From: Tethya wilhelma
Taxonomy: Eukaryota > Porifera > Demospongiae > Tethyida > Tethyidae
Assembly: GCA_964030475.1 (NCBI GenBank)
Contig: CAXIPT010000001.1
Coordinates: forward strand, 8,318,722-8,382,721
Direction of reading: 5' to 3'
Length of the DNA: 64,000 bases
Part shown: positions 24,301 through 34,983 of the stretch, piece after piece
Layout: each line of letters opens with the position of its first letter
How positions within the stretch are numbered: position 1 is the first letter of the stretch
The notes under the pieces: model-generated
Told to the model about the DNA's origin: nothing
Databases searched by the model: none
Seen by the model: only the letters and a program-made list of their open reading frames with translations
Program-made: the position numbers and the translations under genes

Positions 24301-26102
24301 AAAACATGTCATGGTTGAATGAAAGAATTTTAGTGGAAGCAGTAGCATGTTCCTAAATAACCACAACCAGCAGCACTTCCACCCTTCAACTCAAGATATT
24401 TGCCCCCTCCAACATTAGCTATGCTACCAAAATTGTGTTGTGGTGAAATTTATGTTTGTTGTTATTTTTCCACCCTATGCTCTTAGTTATATCCCAGTGC
24501 TGATGTCCCAGGCTAAGATTTACTGGAACAAGGAAGACTATCAACAGGTGGAGAAGATCTTTAGGAAGAGCGTGGAGTTCTGCAGTGAACATGATGTTTG
24601 GAAGCTCAATGTAGCCCATGTATTGTTCATGCAGGTATGAATTATAGCTGGAAATCAATATTGACGGGAATTTTACTCAATGGTCAAAGTCACAAAATCT
24701 ACCAATATTGGCCATTGTGTGTCCACATAATAGAATGCACACACAAACTGCCATATTTCCAGCTAGCTATTGTACATGAGTTGGGAGGTATCATGGCAGG
24801 GTAGAAGGCCAATAATAATTTTAATTGTTAATTTATTTGTTAAACTGCTACAGGAGACAAAGTTCAAAGAGGCTGCAGGATTCTATGAGTCAATTGTCAA
24901 GAAACATTTCGAGAATGTGAGAGCTAGTACTGTGTACACAATGCATTTTTAATTTTGCATCACTATGTACAATACACGATTTTCTCTTGGTATTGTAGCT
25001 TGTTGGTATCAGTGCAATAATCCTAGCCAACCTCTGTGTCTCCTATATCATGACAAGTCACACTGAAGAGGTATGAAGGAGGGTTCAAACTCAAAACAAT
25101 ACAGGTGTATACTAGCCTTGTTCTCAGGCTCCTCCCTCGCAAATAAGGGGAAGGTCTGGGAACAAGGCTAGATGTATACCTCAAATAATGACACTTGTAT
25201 ACAATCTGTCTAATATATAGGCTGAAGAAATCATGAAAAAGATCGAAAAGGAAGAGGTATGTATTGTTAGTGGTAATAATGCGTGGAGGTAGGGTGGCCG
25301 AGCGGTCTAAGGCACTGGTTTAAGGCACCAGTCATTTCGATGGCGTGGGTTCAAATCCCACCCCTGCCATTTCTCTCTTTTTTTTTCTTTTTTAAAAAAC
25401 TTTTCTCTCTCTCTACATGTATGCACTTCATTCAGGAGGATATATCTTATGAGGAACCAGACCGTAAACTCTATCACCTTTGTATTGTAAATCTAGTAAT
25501 AGGGTAAGTTAATTTGGCTATTGCATGCAAGAGTTTGTGCCTTATGAAAGCCTTTTTTTATGTAGTACTCTCTACTGTGCTAAGGGTAATTATGAATTTG
25601 GAATTTCTCGAATAATGAAAAGTCTTGAACCGTACAACAAGAAGGTAAATATTGTACACAATTGAGGATGACTCATTATTATTTATTGCTCATCACATTG
25701 TATTCAATTCCACTCTATATAGCTTGGTACAGACACTTGGTTCTACGCTAAACGCTGTTTCTGTTCTCTGATTGAGAACATGGTGAGTAAAAAAATAGCA
25801 GTAATGCTTAATATTAGGTATCATCTTTGTGTTTCTTTAGGCAAAACACATGATCATGCTAAAAGATGGCATTGCACAAGAAATAGTCCAGTTCTTTGAT
25901 CACTGTGAAGGTATGGTTAAGGTATTTTGTTATCCTTGATAAGCACTTTCACAATGTCATGTATTGCACACATACAGCTTATGGTCGCAATGTGCCATCA
26001 GTTGTAGAACAACCTCTGCAACAAGGCTCTCTACATGAAGGTCGAAACACTGTAGCATATGAGGCTAGGTTACTCAAGGCATTGTTTCTAAGGTTAACTT
26101 GA
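19279..26102 (+). CDS. IFT70: Intraflagellar transport protein 70 (TTC30)
   Basis: This is a TPR protein of the IFT-B complex, which binds IFT52/IFT88 and is needed for anterograde transport and tubulin polyglutamylation in cilia. The 647-residue product (human TTC30 is about 665) is recognisable throughout: SRAALSLLGFCYYR, RSVGNTTVLHETALVE, DPVTLHNLALMNMDE, YFDLAADVLAENTHLTYK, AKIYWNKEDY, NVAHVLFMQE, LGTDTWFYAKRC. The 23 exons are 19279-19332, 19403-19468, 19562-19632, 19821-19881, 19950-20027, 20139-20195, 20274-20342, 20607-20778, 20906-20964, 21043-21112, 21183-21232, 21734-21886, 21993-22112, 24053-24195, 24487-24634, 24854-24916, 24999-25070, 25221-25256, 25436-25503, 25566-25644, 25723-25782, 25841-25910 and 25978-26102. 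Exons 9-11 and exon 23 have second copies (21352-21678; 27080-27204) that cannot be added in frame. Confidence 0.96.
20391..20590. repeat. 200-bp MITE in IFT70 intron 7
   Basis: Terminal inverted repeats of 28 bases, starting tatagcgggaaattttcg and differing at one position, bound a 200-base AT-rich core without coding content. The right end lies 16 bases before exon 8. Diverged relatives appear at about 40618-40803, 43760-43917, 47198-47372 and 62590-62670. Confidence 0.85.
21327..21700. repeat. Second copy of IFT70 exons 9-11 after an N
   Basis: After (TG)n, an N at 21327 and (AC)n, bases 21352-21678 repeat 20906-21232 (offset 446). One substitution was noticed in an intron (tatatatc against tacatc). 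Exon copies are 21352-21410, 21489-21558 and 21629-21678. Exon 11 ends in phase 0, so splicing to copy exon 9 would read AGT TAA, a stop. The protein needs only one copy. An unmerged contig overlap across a microsatellite is the best explanation. Confidence 0.9.
22557..23373. repeat. 0.8-kb element with 73-bp inverted ends in IFT70 intron 13
   Basis: The left arm 22557-22629 and the inverted right arm 23300-23373 match with a few differences (core gaatatggattggcaacgta). The roughly 670 bases between hold no recognisable coding region. The element makes up much of the 1.9-kb intron 13, far longer than the other introns of this gene. Confidence 0.8.
23394..23463. repeat. Near-perfect 70-bp palindrome
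   Basis: Centred between 23428 and 23429 (gcccagc/gctgggc), the arms pair over 35 bases with one mismatch. The sequence is GC-rich compared with the intron around it. The extruded form would be a very stable hairpin. Confidence 0.85.
23617..23686. repeat. 50-bp hairpin element with 10-bp target duplication
   Basis: A stem-loop at 23626-23676 (arm tagtctggcttaccagactc) is flanked on both sides by cctctgtttt (23617-23626 and 23677-23686). The direct repeat is a convincing target-site duplication, so this tiny foldback unit was mobilised. Related hairpins with gcctcgtt/ccaggc or agccttgttc cores occur near 25112-25172, 39178-39215 and 44896-44985. Confidence 0.75.
25288..25369 (+). tRNA. tRNA-Leu (anticodon AAG), nested in IFT70 intron 18
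   Basis: The acceptor stem GGTAGGG/CCCTGCC has one G-U pair and discriminator A. The D arm is GCC...GGC, the anticodon stem CTGGT/ACCAG encloses loop TTAAGGC (anticodon AAG), there is a long class II variable arm, and the T arm is GTGGG-TTCAAAT-CCCAC. The A box (TGGCCGAGCGG) and B box (GGTTCAAATCC) are intact, and a T run 10 bases downstream can end Pol III transcription. It lies in sense orientation between exons 18 and 19. Confidence 0.93.
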
Positions 26103-28124
26103 TCACTGCAAACACTTTACTATGCCATGAGCTAATTTGATACAAGTGTACAATAATACAATATACTGAATAGGTATATGTGTCACTGTTTGTGCATGAC
26201 CATGTACATCCTACCGGGCTCATCTGGCTGTACCACTGCATTACTATAGCAGGTCGGCATTAGACCTTCTCAGGCAGTGCTGTCTTTAGACTTGGCTATT
26301 ATAAATAGGGTCACGAGTGTCTGCAGACTGTTACTGAAAATTAAAACACGTGCAGGCAAGGTCTGTATCAGCCATGCCAATCATGGCCAATAACAATGTC
26401 AGGCATGCATGTTGCTGCAAAAAGTAAAATGACGTAAATGCAAACGCTATATATATGTCAAGCTATCATGTCATTAACTCCTTTATTCTCCTCATGTATC
26501 ACCTGACTACCCCACTACCAGGCAACTATCATTCTTTCATGTATGAACCACTGTCACTCCTACTATTCATGGTGCAATTTTCTCACCACTCCATGACAAA
26601 GTAGAAAAAATCATCCTCTCGTAATTATATTAACTATGGCCACTTCTTTATCTATATACAATTCTATGTCATGCTCTTCCTGCGTAATACTTCGATGATA
26701 AAAACAACTTTTGTATCTTCTCTGAGTTTCGCTTCCTCATGCAAACTCATAAGCACCACAAATTTATTTCAGACTATTCCTGTACTGTATCACTTTTTGC
26801 TACCCCTATCAAACTCATAATTTTATATCATTGCATCATGTATCAACTACTGTCACTTCTTTGATCTTCATTCCCTCATGCAAACTCATAACTACTTATA
26901 TCATATTATTTATTTATATCATACTTTTCCTCTACTGTTTTATTCCAATCATTCCATGATGCAATTATGTCCTCCACTTTATGACAAGTCAGTACACTTC
27001 ATTGTCACCATGAAGGAAGAAGAAAAAAANGTTATCCTTGATAAGCACTTTCACAATGTCATGTATTGCACACATACAGCTTATGGTCGCAATGTGCCAT
27101 CAGTTGTAGAACAACCTCTGCAACAAGGCTCTCTACATGAAGGTCGAAACACTGTAGCATATGAGGCTAGGTTACTCAAGGCATTGTTTCTAAGGTTAAC
27201 TTGATCACTGCAAACACTTTACTATGCCATGAGCTAATTTGATACAAGTGTACAATAATACAATATACTGAATAGGTATATGTGTCACTGTTTGTGCATG
27301 ACCATGTACATCCTACCGGGCTCATCTGGCTGTACCACTGCATTACTATAGCAGGTCGGCATTAGACCTTCTCAGGCAGTGCTGTCTTTAGACTTGGCTA
27401 TTATAAATAGGGTCACGAGTGTCTGCAGACTGTTACTGAAAATTAAAACACGTGCAGGCAAGGTCTGTATCAGCCATGCCAATCATGGCCAATAACAATG
27501 TCAGGCATGCATGTTGCTGCAAAAAGTAAAATGACGTAAATGCAAACGCTATATATATGTCAAGCTATCATGTCATTAACTCCTTTATTCTCCTCATGTA
27601 TCACCTGACTACCCCACTACCAGGCAACTATCATTCTTTCATGTATGAACCACTGTCACTCCTACTATTCATGGTGCAATTTTCTCACCACTCCATGACA
27701 AAGTAGAAAAAATCATCCTCTCGTAATTATATTAACTATGGCCACTTCTTTATCTATATACAATTCTATGTCATGCTCTTCCTGCGTAATACTTCGATGA
27801 TAAAAACAACTTTTGTATCTTCTCTGAGTTTCGCTTCCTCATGCAAACTCATAAGCACCACAAATTTATTTCAGACTATTCCTGTACTGTATCACTTTTT
27901 GCTACCCCTATCAAACTCATAATTTTATATCATTGCATCATGTATCAACTACTGTCACTTCTTTGATCTTCATTCCCTCATGCAAACTCATAACTACTTA
28001 TATCATATTATTTATTTATATCATACTTTTCCTCTACTGTTTTATTCCAATCATTCCATGATGCAATTATGTCCTCCACTTTATGACAAGTCAGTACACT
28101 TCATTGTCACCATGAAGGAAGAAG

Positions 28125-28131
<7 letters not shown>
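25929..28131. repeat. 1.1-kb direct duplication at IFT70 3' end (contig overlap)
   Basis: Bases 25929-27029 are repeated at 27031-28131 (offset 1102), separated by the N at 27030. No difference was seen on reading. The first copy stops in a short A run and the second continues into a 67-base poly(A). The unit contains the last 125 bases of IFT70 coding sequence, its stop codon, and AT-rich 3' DNA with degenerate repeats of the phrase catgcaaactcataa. It looks like two contig ends that failed to merge across the homopolymer. Confidence 0.9.
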
Positions 28132-28193
<62 letters not shown>

Positions 28194-28204
28194 CCCCCCC
28201 CCCC
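28125..28204. repeat. Poly(A) tract followed by C and T runs
   Basis: About 67 A residues are followed by GA, about eleven C residues and five T residues. This is an unstable homopolymer cluster and may be poorly resolved. It could also mark the tail of an inserted retroposon, but no matching body was identified. Confidence 0.8.
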
Positions 28205-28527
28205 TTTTTCACCTTTTACCTTCTCCTCTTCTCAGCCTCTGAAATTGTACTATAAGACTATGTAAATTTTTTATTATTACTACTTTATAATAGCTGCAAC
28301 CACACAAACAGTAATTTACATGTACTATCAAAACCACTGTAAACATAGGATACTAAACATGTCAGTATAATATTATATCTGTGTTTTGTCTCTGTTGTAG
28401 TCTATACTTGTTTTTTTTGTTTTGTTTTTGTTTTTGTCATATGGGCCTATCCCAGGCCTGATGCCATCTTGGCATGACGTTAAAATATAATTCGATTCAA
28501 TTATAATTATCCGATCAACCACCTGGG
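28205..28527. other. Intergenic; possible retroposon 3' tail
   Basis: The segment near 28420-28505 combines TTTTG repeats with a phrase ending gatgccatcttggcatgacg and ttaaaa. This resembles conserved 3' ends of some animal non-LTR elements, going by memory only. No coding region accompanies it. Confidence 0.25.
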
Positions 28528-28535
28528 CCGGAAGT
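28528..28535 (+). promoter_or_regulatory. ETS-type site upstream of ABCG gene
   Basis: CCGGAAGT lies about 140 bases before the proposed start of the ABCG gene, in a locally GC-rich segment (28520-28660). Such sites are common in metazoan TATA-less promoters. Function is inferred from position and motif only. Confidence 0.3.
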
Positions 28536-28669
28536 CAGTATCTAAGGGGCCGGGGATGGGCTGCCGTACGGCCGTGCCGAGCAATTATTTGCCGTGCTCA
28601 TCACCTCACTCCACCCAGGCGCTAGGCCCAAGAGGGGACTCGAGGCTACTCACTCTACCATACTCTACG

Positions 28670-31516
28670 ATGTCGACCTATTATGGTTCGAACGATCATG
28701 GTGGCAGACTGCTTGGTAAGCCTAGTAGTATTGCGACCGATAATTCAAGCGTGAAAATTAACGAGCCTCGTAGTCTCGCCTTCAGCAACGTGTCTTACTG
28801 TATACCTAAAGTTTTTACATGGAATTCCTTTTCTGGAAGGAACAGTATAAAAAAAGCAAAGACAGTTCTCAATTCCATCAGGTTAGTTTTTAACCCATGG
28901 CATACTCTGACATGGGACTCGAAAATTTGCACTCACCGGACTGAATCTGAATTAATTTTTGATCTGGCAGTGGTCTCATGTTGCCAGGACTGAATGCTAT
29001 TATGGGACCGACTGGCAGTGGAAAGACATCGTAAGTATTCTTGTTTTATGCATATTATCATCAGATACTTATCATTGTAACGGCAGTGATTCTTTACACT
29101 AGTAAATGGGTTATACGTATGATTACTAATAGCTACTAAAAACTGCATGCAATAATTTAATTGATATCGAACTCAGGCACGATTATCATGTTCGAGTCTA
29201 CCAGCAACCATGCAACATCAAAATTAATAATGCACTAATTCTTATAACTATTTTAGTGTCAAAATTCGAACATTCAATTTAGAATTGCACTTTTTTAGTT
29301 AACCCTCAAAACCCTTAGTTAGTTATTGATTAGTTTCTAAGCTTCAAGAATAATTTTAGTTTGTTTTTAGTTTAGTTAAATAAATGTAAATAGGCCTAAC
29401 TATAAGGGTTTTAGTTTAGTTAACTAACTAAAATTAGGTGTTTTGGGCATTTTTTGACTTAGTTTAGTTATTATTTTGATCAAGTCTTTATGATTTAGTT
29501 TTAGTTAGTTAAAAAAAGGCCATTTTTGCTAAAACTAAAGCCTTAGGGTTTTTAGTTTTAGTTTTAGTTAACTAAAACAACACTGTATTATATTCTTGGG
29601 GCATGCAAGCAGTATAGCAAGCACCACTTACTTAATATTCACATGCAGAGCTGCTTTTAATAACTTCATGCAGCTTAGTACACAGTTAAAAATGGTGTGT
29701 TCCCATGCACTTTAAATTTAACACACCTAAAGTGTGTAAATCTTAAATGTGCATTTAAGCATGATAATGTAACTCAAAAGCTTCTTTAGATGTTGAAAAC
29801 TAATATTTCAGTATTCAATCCCCAGAAAAGTTAATCCACATGAAGATATGCTTCTTTGAACATAAACCACATCAAACGTTTCCATGGCAACAGAAAAAGG
29901 ATGTTGTTTAGCACACTAGTGTGTAAAAGTTAAACAGTAATGTGGACACACTATTTTTAACAGTGTAGTATAGGCTGATTCAGTCATGAACAGGTTATTG
30001 GGAGGGTTTCCTTTAGGTTTGGGATTGTTTGAAAAGATCATAGAATTTTTATGTGCATACATATGTTTGGAACATTAACTTTGGATGCAGGTAAGTATGT
30101 ATATAAATTAGCAAAAGGCTGAGCTTCTTAACTAGGTGCCTATAACTATAGCCTTGCATGAGAACATGCCTGCATACTAGCTGTTATAAAGAAAATTATA
30201 ATAATTATTATAATTATATTACTCTAGATATCGATCTTTTGAGTTGTCTCAATCACGCAGTTATAATTACTGCATGTGCATCTGTTCTTATAGTCTGTTG
30301 GATATTCTTGCTGATCGTAAATCCAGCTCTAGGATCACTGGGACCGTGTTAGTGAATGGAGAGAGAAGAATGAAAGACTTCAGATTCCTCTCTGGATATG
30401 TTGTTCAGGTTAAACAAGTGATTGGCCAGTATATTATTGGTACAAGTCTGGGATTTTTACATCTTGACCTATATAATGTACTAATATTGCATGCATGCAT
30501 GTAAATTTCTGTCAGCTATATAAATGTGTATATAAAGTTTGTAAAAACCATTTTAGTTGCCAGTCTGGGTTTCTACCCCTCTACTTAGCAACGCTAATTG
30601 CTGCCATTAACTTCAAAGCTTTTTGTGGCTCATGCTGAACTCCTAGAGATCCTTTGAACATGTGTAACAGTGTGTAATTGTGTTGCTTCATTTACCTTAC
30701 GTAACTTGTATTACTGTACTGTGGCAGTATTGGTTCTTGTTGGTACACGGTGGCCATGGAGTGAGTGTGAATCCTGACCCATGCATATATAATCATTAAC
30801 CTTTGGCTATATAAATAATACACTATCAATTATTGGTCCATGGATATATTTTTGTTATACCTTTTAGCTTCAAATATTCTCCTTCTACCACTGACTATTG
30901 CTAATTAAACTTGTTTTACTATAAATTTATATTTATGGATGTTCTGTGTATAGCCAAGAGTTTTCTCTGTGTCAAAGGCTTAACACAGGTTATCACAGGT
31001 CTGTAATATTAGCTATACCATGCAAAAGTTCGTAATAATATATACAGCTTGACAATCATGATCATCGGCATACATCATACACTGTCAGGATGATGTAGTG
31101 ATGGGGACTCTGTCTATTCGTGAGAATCTTCACTTCTCAGCTGCACTTCGACTGCCCTCTCACATGACTTTCCAACAGAGGAAAGAGAGAGTAGAAAGGG
31201 TCATTGAAGAATTGGGACTTGCTACATGTGCTGACCAAAGGGTGTGTATTATCGGTGTACACATACCCTATGATACTGGTAGTCTAGTGTATCCAGACTT
31301 CATACTTGAAATTGACTTTCAGATAAGAAATGCAGAATTTCCTGTTATACTATAATATAGGTTGGTACTGAATTTATTCGTGGTGTGTCTGGTGGAGAGA
31401 GGAAGCGTACCAACATTGGTATGGAGTTGATCATTGAACCACAGGTTCTGTTCCTTGATGAGCCCACCACTGGACTGGATGCACACACTGCCATCTCTGT
31501 AGTGCAGCTACTCAAA
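28670..31516 (+). CDS. ABCG2-like half-transporter, N-terminal ATPase part
   Basis: Exons are 28670-28881, 28971-29030, 30294-30408, 31089-31241 and 31361 to about 31516, with phases that join cleanly. The product is an ABCG-subfamily nucleotide-binding domain in the order used by half-transporters (ATPase first). Walker [10 protein letters not shown] is split across exons 2 and 3. [22 protein letters not shown], the signature [10 protein letters not shown] and Walker [13 protein letters not shown] with the D-loop follow. These phrases are closest to ABCG2, an efflux pump of the plasma membrane. The H-loop and all six membrane helices are missing because the sequence runs into a 50-N gap at 31629. 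The ATG at 28670 was chosen, but the frame stays open to 28556, so a longer N-terminus is possible. The end of exon 5 is uncertain (a weak gt at 31517). Confidence 0.88.
29290..29585. repeat. TTTAGTT-type degenerate satellite in ABCG intron 2
   Basis: About 300 bases are built from variants of ttagtt, ttttagttta and gttaactaaa in both orientations. This local, self-complementary low-complexity block has no coding potential. Confidence 0.75.
29678..29970. repeat. MITE-like element in ABCG intron 2
   Basis: Inverted ends of about 20 bases (acacagttaaaaatggtgtg near 29681, and its relative cacactatttttaacagtgt near 29947) bound roughly 290 bases of AT-rich DNA. The arms differ at a few positions and there is no obvious target duplication. 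Confidence 0.6.
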
Positions 31517-31628
31517 GAGTTTAGTTCAATCTGCTTTTTTTTTAACTTACTGAATGATCTATTTTCTTTGACATATATAATGCCATAATTGTTGTGGATG
31601 AGTTTTCAGAATTTTTTTTTTTTTTTTT

Positions 31629-31678
31629 NNNNNNNNNNNNNNNNNNNNNNNNNNNNNNNNNNNNNNNNNNNNNNNNNN

Positions 31679-31754
<76 letters not shown>
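31629..31754. other. 50-N gap and (AG)n run
   Basis: A run of 50 N (31629-31678) follows a T homopolymer and precedes a long (AG)n tract (31679-31754). The ABCG gene is cut on the left, and the ankyrin gene probably loses its first exon on the right. The true gap size is unknown. Confidence 0.95.
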
Positions 31755-31759
<5 letters not shown>

Positions 31760-31942
31760 TTACTTTATTGTAGCTATCTAGCAACTGAAGATTCTTCCTA
31801 CCACAATTTGGTGTCAGAGGAAACATTAAAGCATCCTTGTGTTTTTTATGCATTGCTTTTAACCGCATCAAACACAGCTTGAGTTGTTAAAGTCTTGATC
31901 TGTGTTACATTATTATAATGTAGTGTATTTATATATCTTTAG

Positions 31943-34900
31943 GTTGTGTTCCAGTATTTAACAATGAAGCCACACCACCATTGCATAAAAAGAAGCAAAG
32001 AAATCCATCTAGTGAAGCAAGTGCTGACAATTACAGCCCTGTTCTAGAAACGGTCACCACTGCATATAAATCAAGTTCAGTTTCACATCTTGATGAGATC
32101 ATGTCACCTGACGGACGTGACAGAAGACTACGGGAAGCTCAATTGAGGCACGACTCTCAAGCGATCATGGAAAAGTTCTACAGTCTTGTTCGGAAGTTCT
32201 GTCAGTCTCTTAGCGCTCGTAACTACCCACTGGCTGACTTGGTGTTCTACTTGAGAAGTTTAAAGTCTTACGATCCAGTTGAAGAAGAGCACCCTCCAAA
32301 GGATTGCAGGACTCTGTTTGATAAACACATGAAACAACTCAAGAGTGCCACATCCATCCCTGAAGTGTTTGAGGTGATTGAGAAGTACTATTCCTTTTTC
32401 AACTACGATATCATCAAGTGTATGATTGAAGAACTTGGAACTGATGCTGATAAGGAAAACCTAACGAAGTACATGGAAGAGTTTGACCGATATGCACATC
32501 AGAGAGTTTGTAAATGCCCTTTTACCTATGCACAGGGTTACAGCCAAGCTCCTGAACTTATTGTCAAGTTAGATTCAAGATACGATACAAGCAGTTTAAA
32601 AGCATTGGAACATTTCCAGATTTCTCTGTGTAAGATCCTTCAAGTTTCCTCACATGCCCTGCTATTATGTCGTGTCGATAAAGGTTGTATTGAACTAAGA
32701 TATTGAGTGCCTAAATTTGTACAATCCACTCTCTTTCCTCTCTCAAAACACCAACAAGGTGATCTTTCCACTCTTGGTGTTATTGTACTCTCTTCTGGTG
32801 ACTACAGCTTCTCTGCTCAGGATTATTACTCTTTTGTAAGATTTGTGTTCTCTTTGTGTGTGTGTGTGTGTGTATGTGTGTGTGTGTGTGTGCGTGTGTG
32901 TGTCACATGTTACTAAGTAAACAAAACTGTAGTACTATTCCCACTAGTAATACAAAACACTTAAAAATACAGTTGAGTGCTGCATACTAAAGGTATACAA
33001 CTATTTGTTTACCATTGACCCCGTGACCCCTAGCTAGTCTAGTGTCACCTCCACCCATCCAATAACCAGCAATTAGCCTATAAAAACATTGGTTGCTAGG
33101 CAATGGCAAACATACATTCCTTTGAGAAAAAGTCACAATCGCGGTAAAGTTCCAACAAAGTACTTGCATTACTTCAAGTGGACAGCATTCGGACTTGTAG
33201 CCCTCATGCTGTCCACTTGATCAATTGAAGTAATGCAACTATAATGTGTGTGTGTGTGTGTGTGTGTGTGTGATGATTGTACGTGTGTTGTGTATACAAT
33301 GAATATTTCATGTGCACTTTTCTACTTCACTATAACTTAAATCACACAATATTATGTACTATAGGTCAAACAGACTCCATCTGGTGTGGAAACAATGACT
33401 AGTGAGTCTGGTTACATGTGATCTCTCCTGCAGCTAGTCTTGGAGTCTCCCATATGATCAATCATTAATTTTGTACGCACACTATAGCAATAGAAGTCAG
33501 TGGATACGCACCAGAGCCTTTGTCACCTGAAGATACTGATTCAGCGTATGGAGGGACTATAGAGACCATTTCCATGGGAGGGGACTCCGATTTCACTGAG
33601 GTATGTACTATGTCAGGTATTCTAATACATCTGGGGGGGGGGGTACATGGCATATGCTTGGAAAATAACTGCCATTATGAAGATCTATAATGCTGTTTGT
33701 TTCAAGGGTCAGGCTTATCAAGCGAGTAATAATGATTATATGTAATAATTCTGAGCTTTGTAAGTTTAAAGTCTTAGCTACCATATACCGTAGCAGGTAA
33801 ATTTGGCGTGCCTAAAATTTGGCGAATTCCAATTTTAGCATGATTGGTGATTTTAAATTTGGCGTTTTGATTCTGCATGCTGCATTGTTATTTTCCCAAT
33901 TCGCCAAATTTAATTCTCGCCAAATTTACCTGCTCTACGGTATATCATCTAATGATTTAAATAAAACTGAAACATTATGTCATGAATATGGAACATTTAG
34001 CTCATTCCATGTGCTACCTGATTGTGAATGATCCTACATAAACTTACTTTAGATGAATTATTCAGTGTACCAAGTGCATTTGTGCTCAACAGGTCTCCAT
34101 GTTTGATGTAGAGGGTTCTGTTCAGAATATCAGTGGCATTAAATCGAGGTCAAAGGTCAAAGGTGGTCGTGACCTACGGCGAGCTGCATGGAGAGGAGAT
34201 TTAGAGGAAGTGAAAAGCCTTGTTGAAATTAAAAATGTTGACCCACTAGATACGAACCAGACTGGTAGTAATGCTCTTCATCTTGCTGCCATAGGAGGTA
34301 GTCTGGAAGTGTTTAAGTATCTCGTTGAAGCAAATTGTAATCCTTCCTGCTTAGATAGAGCTGGTAGGACACCTCTTCATTGGGCCAGCTATTATGGACG
34401 TATAAATATCGTCAAATACTTAGTCTTGGATCAAAAAGTGGACCCAAGCTGTCGTGATGAGAAACACTGGACTGCCCTCCATGCTGCCTGTCAGAAAGGT
34501 CACCTCAATATTGTAAGGTTTCTAATGCAGGCAATGAGGGAGTACATGTCAAGCGATGCCATAATGAGTGAGAGCTCCATTGGGTATGGGCAGACTCCAC
34601 TGTACATTGCAAGTCAATTTGGACACCTGGATATTGTGAAGTTCTTTATCTCTGAATGTGGTTGTCATCCTAATGTGGCTACCACCAACAAGTATGGTAA
34701 TACACCAATTCATTTTGCTGCTTCTAATGGTCACCTTAACATCATCCAGTATTTGATACAAGAGCAAAATTGCGACCCTATGTTTAGAGATAAGCTTCAC
34801 GATACACCACTCCACTATGCTTGTCGTTATGGTCAGCTAAAAGTAGTGAGGTTCTTCATTGAGAGTCTCCACTGTGATAGAAATGCTCCAGGGTACCTCA

Positions 34901-34983
34901 ACTCCACTCCCCTCCAACTGGCACGTCACAGAGCCCACCACAGTGTCGTAGAGTACTTGGAGTCTCTCAATAGTTTGAATTAA
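31943..34983 (+). CDS. Ankyrin-repeat protein with helical N-terminal domain; in-frame TGA
   Basis: Exons are 31943-32835, 33365-33401, 33488-33600 and 34093-34983, and all phases agree. Exon 1 starts with two leftover bases, so an earlier exon is missing, probably in the N gap. It encodes a helical, leucine-rich region of about 120 residues (from QAIMEKFYSLVRKFCQSL through DKENLTKYMEEF) and then a second globular segment. A TGA at 32704-32706 interrupts this segment; the frame continues unbroken for 43 codons to the splice donor, and the residues after the stop look like the same domain. The linker exons are acidic and Ser/Thr-rich. The last exon encodes eight ankyrin repeats (TPLHWASYYGR, TALHAACQKGH, TPIHFAASNGH, TPLHYACRYGQ). 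Ankyrin repeats bind proteins; the partner and N-terminal function are unknown. The TGA could be a recent null allele, a sequence error or recoding. Confidence 0.8.
32960..33245 (-). repeat. Interspersed repeat, copy 1 (GT-associated family)
   Basis: On the minus strand this resembles 38740-38930 and 39320-39430: a shared block includes aggctaattgctgg, a gtggaggtgaca phrase and a terminal (GT)n run. It carries a hairpin at about 33168-33230 whose arms are cattacttcaagtggacagcat and its inverse. It is found in the intron after exon 1 of the ankyrin gene and has no coding capacity. Confidence 0.65.
33784..33944. repeat. 161-bp MITE in ankyrin-gene intron 3
   Basis: Inverted ends of about 25 bases (starting tataccgtagcaggtaaatt) bound a core that repeats the aatttggcg motif. 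A more decayed relative is seen around 40618-40803. The element lies between exons 3 and 4 of the ankyrin gene. Confidence 0.8.

Noticed and set aside
28093..28255. Poly-lysine open frame
   Set aside because: It is a translation of the poly(A) tract.
31542..31882. Open frames with Arg-Glu or Ser-Leu repeats
   Set aside because: They are translations of an (AG)n run next to the 50-N gap.
32704..32706. Selenocysteine recoding at the in-frame TGA
   Set aside because: No SECIS-like element can be identified by eye downstream, and the surrounding residues do not resemble a selenoprotein site; null allele or error is simpler.
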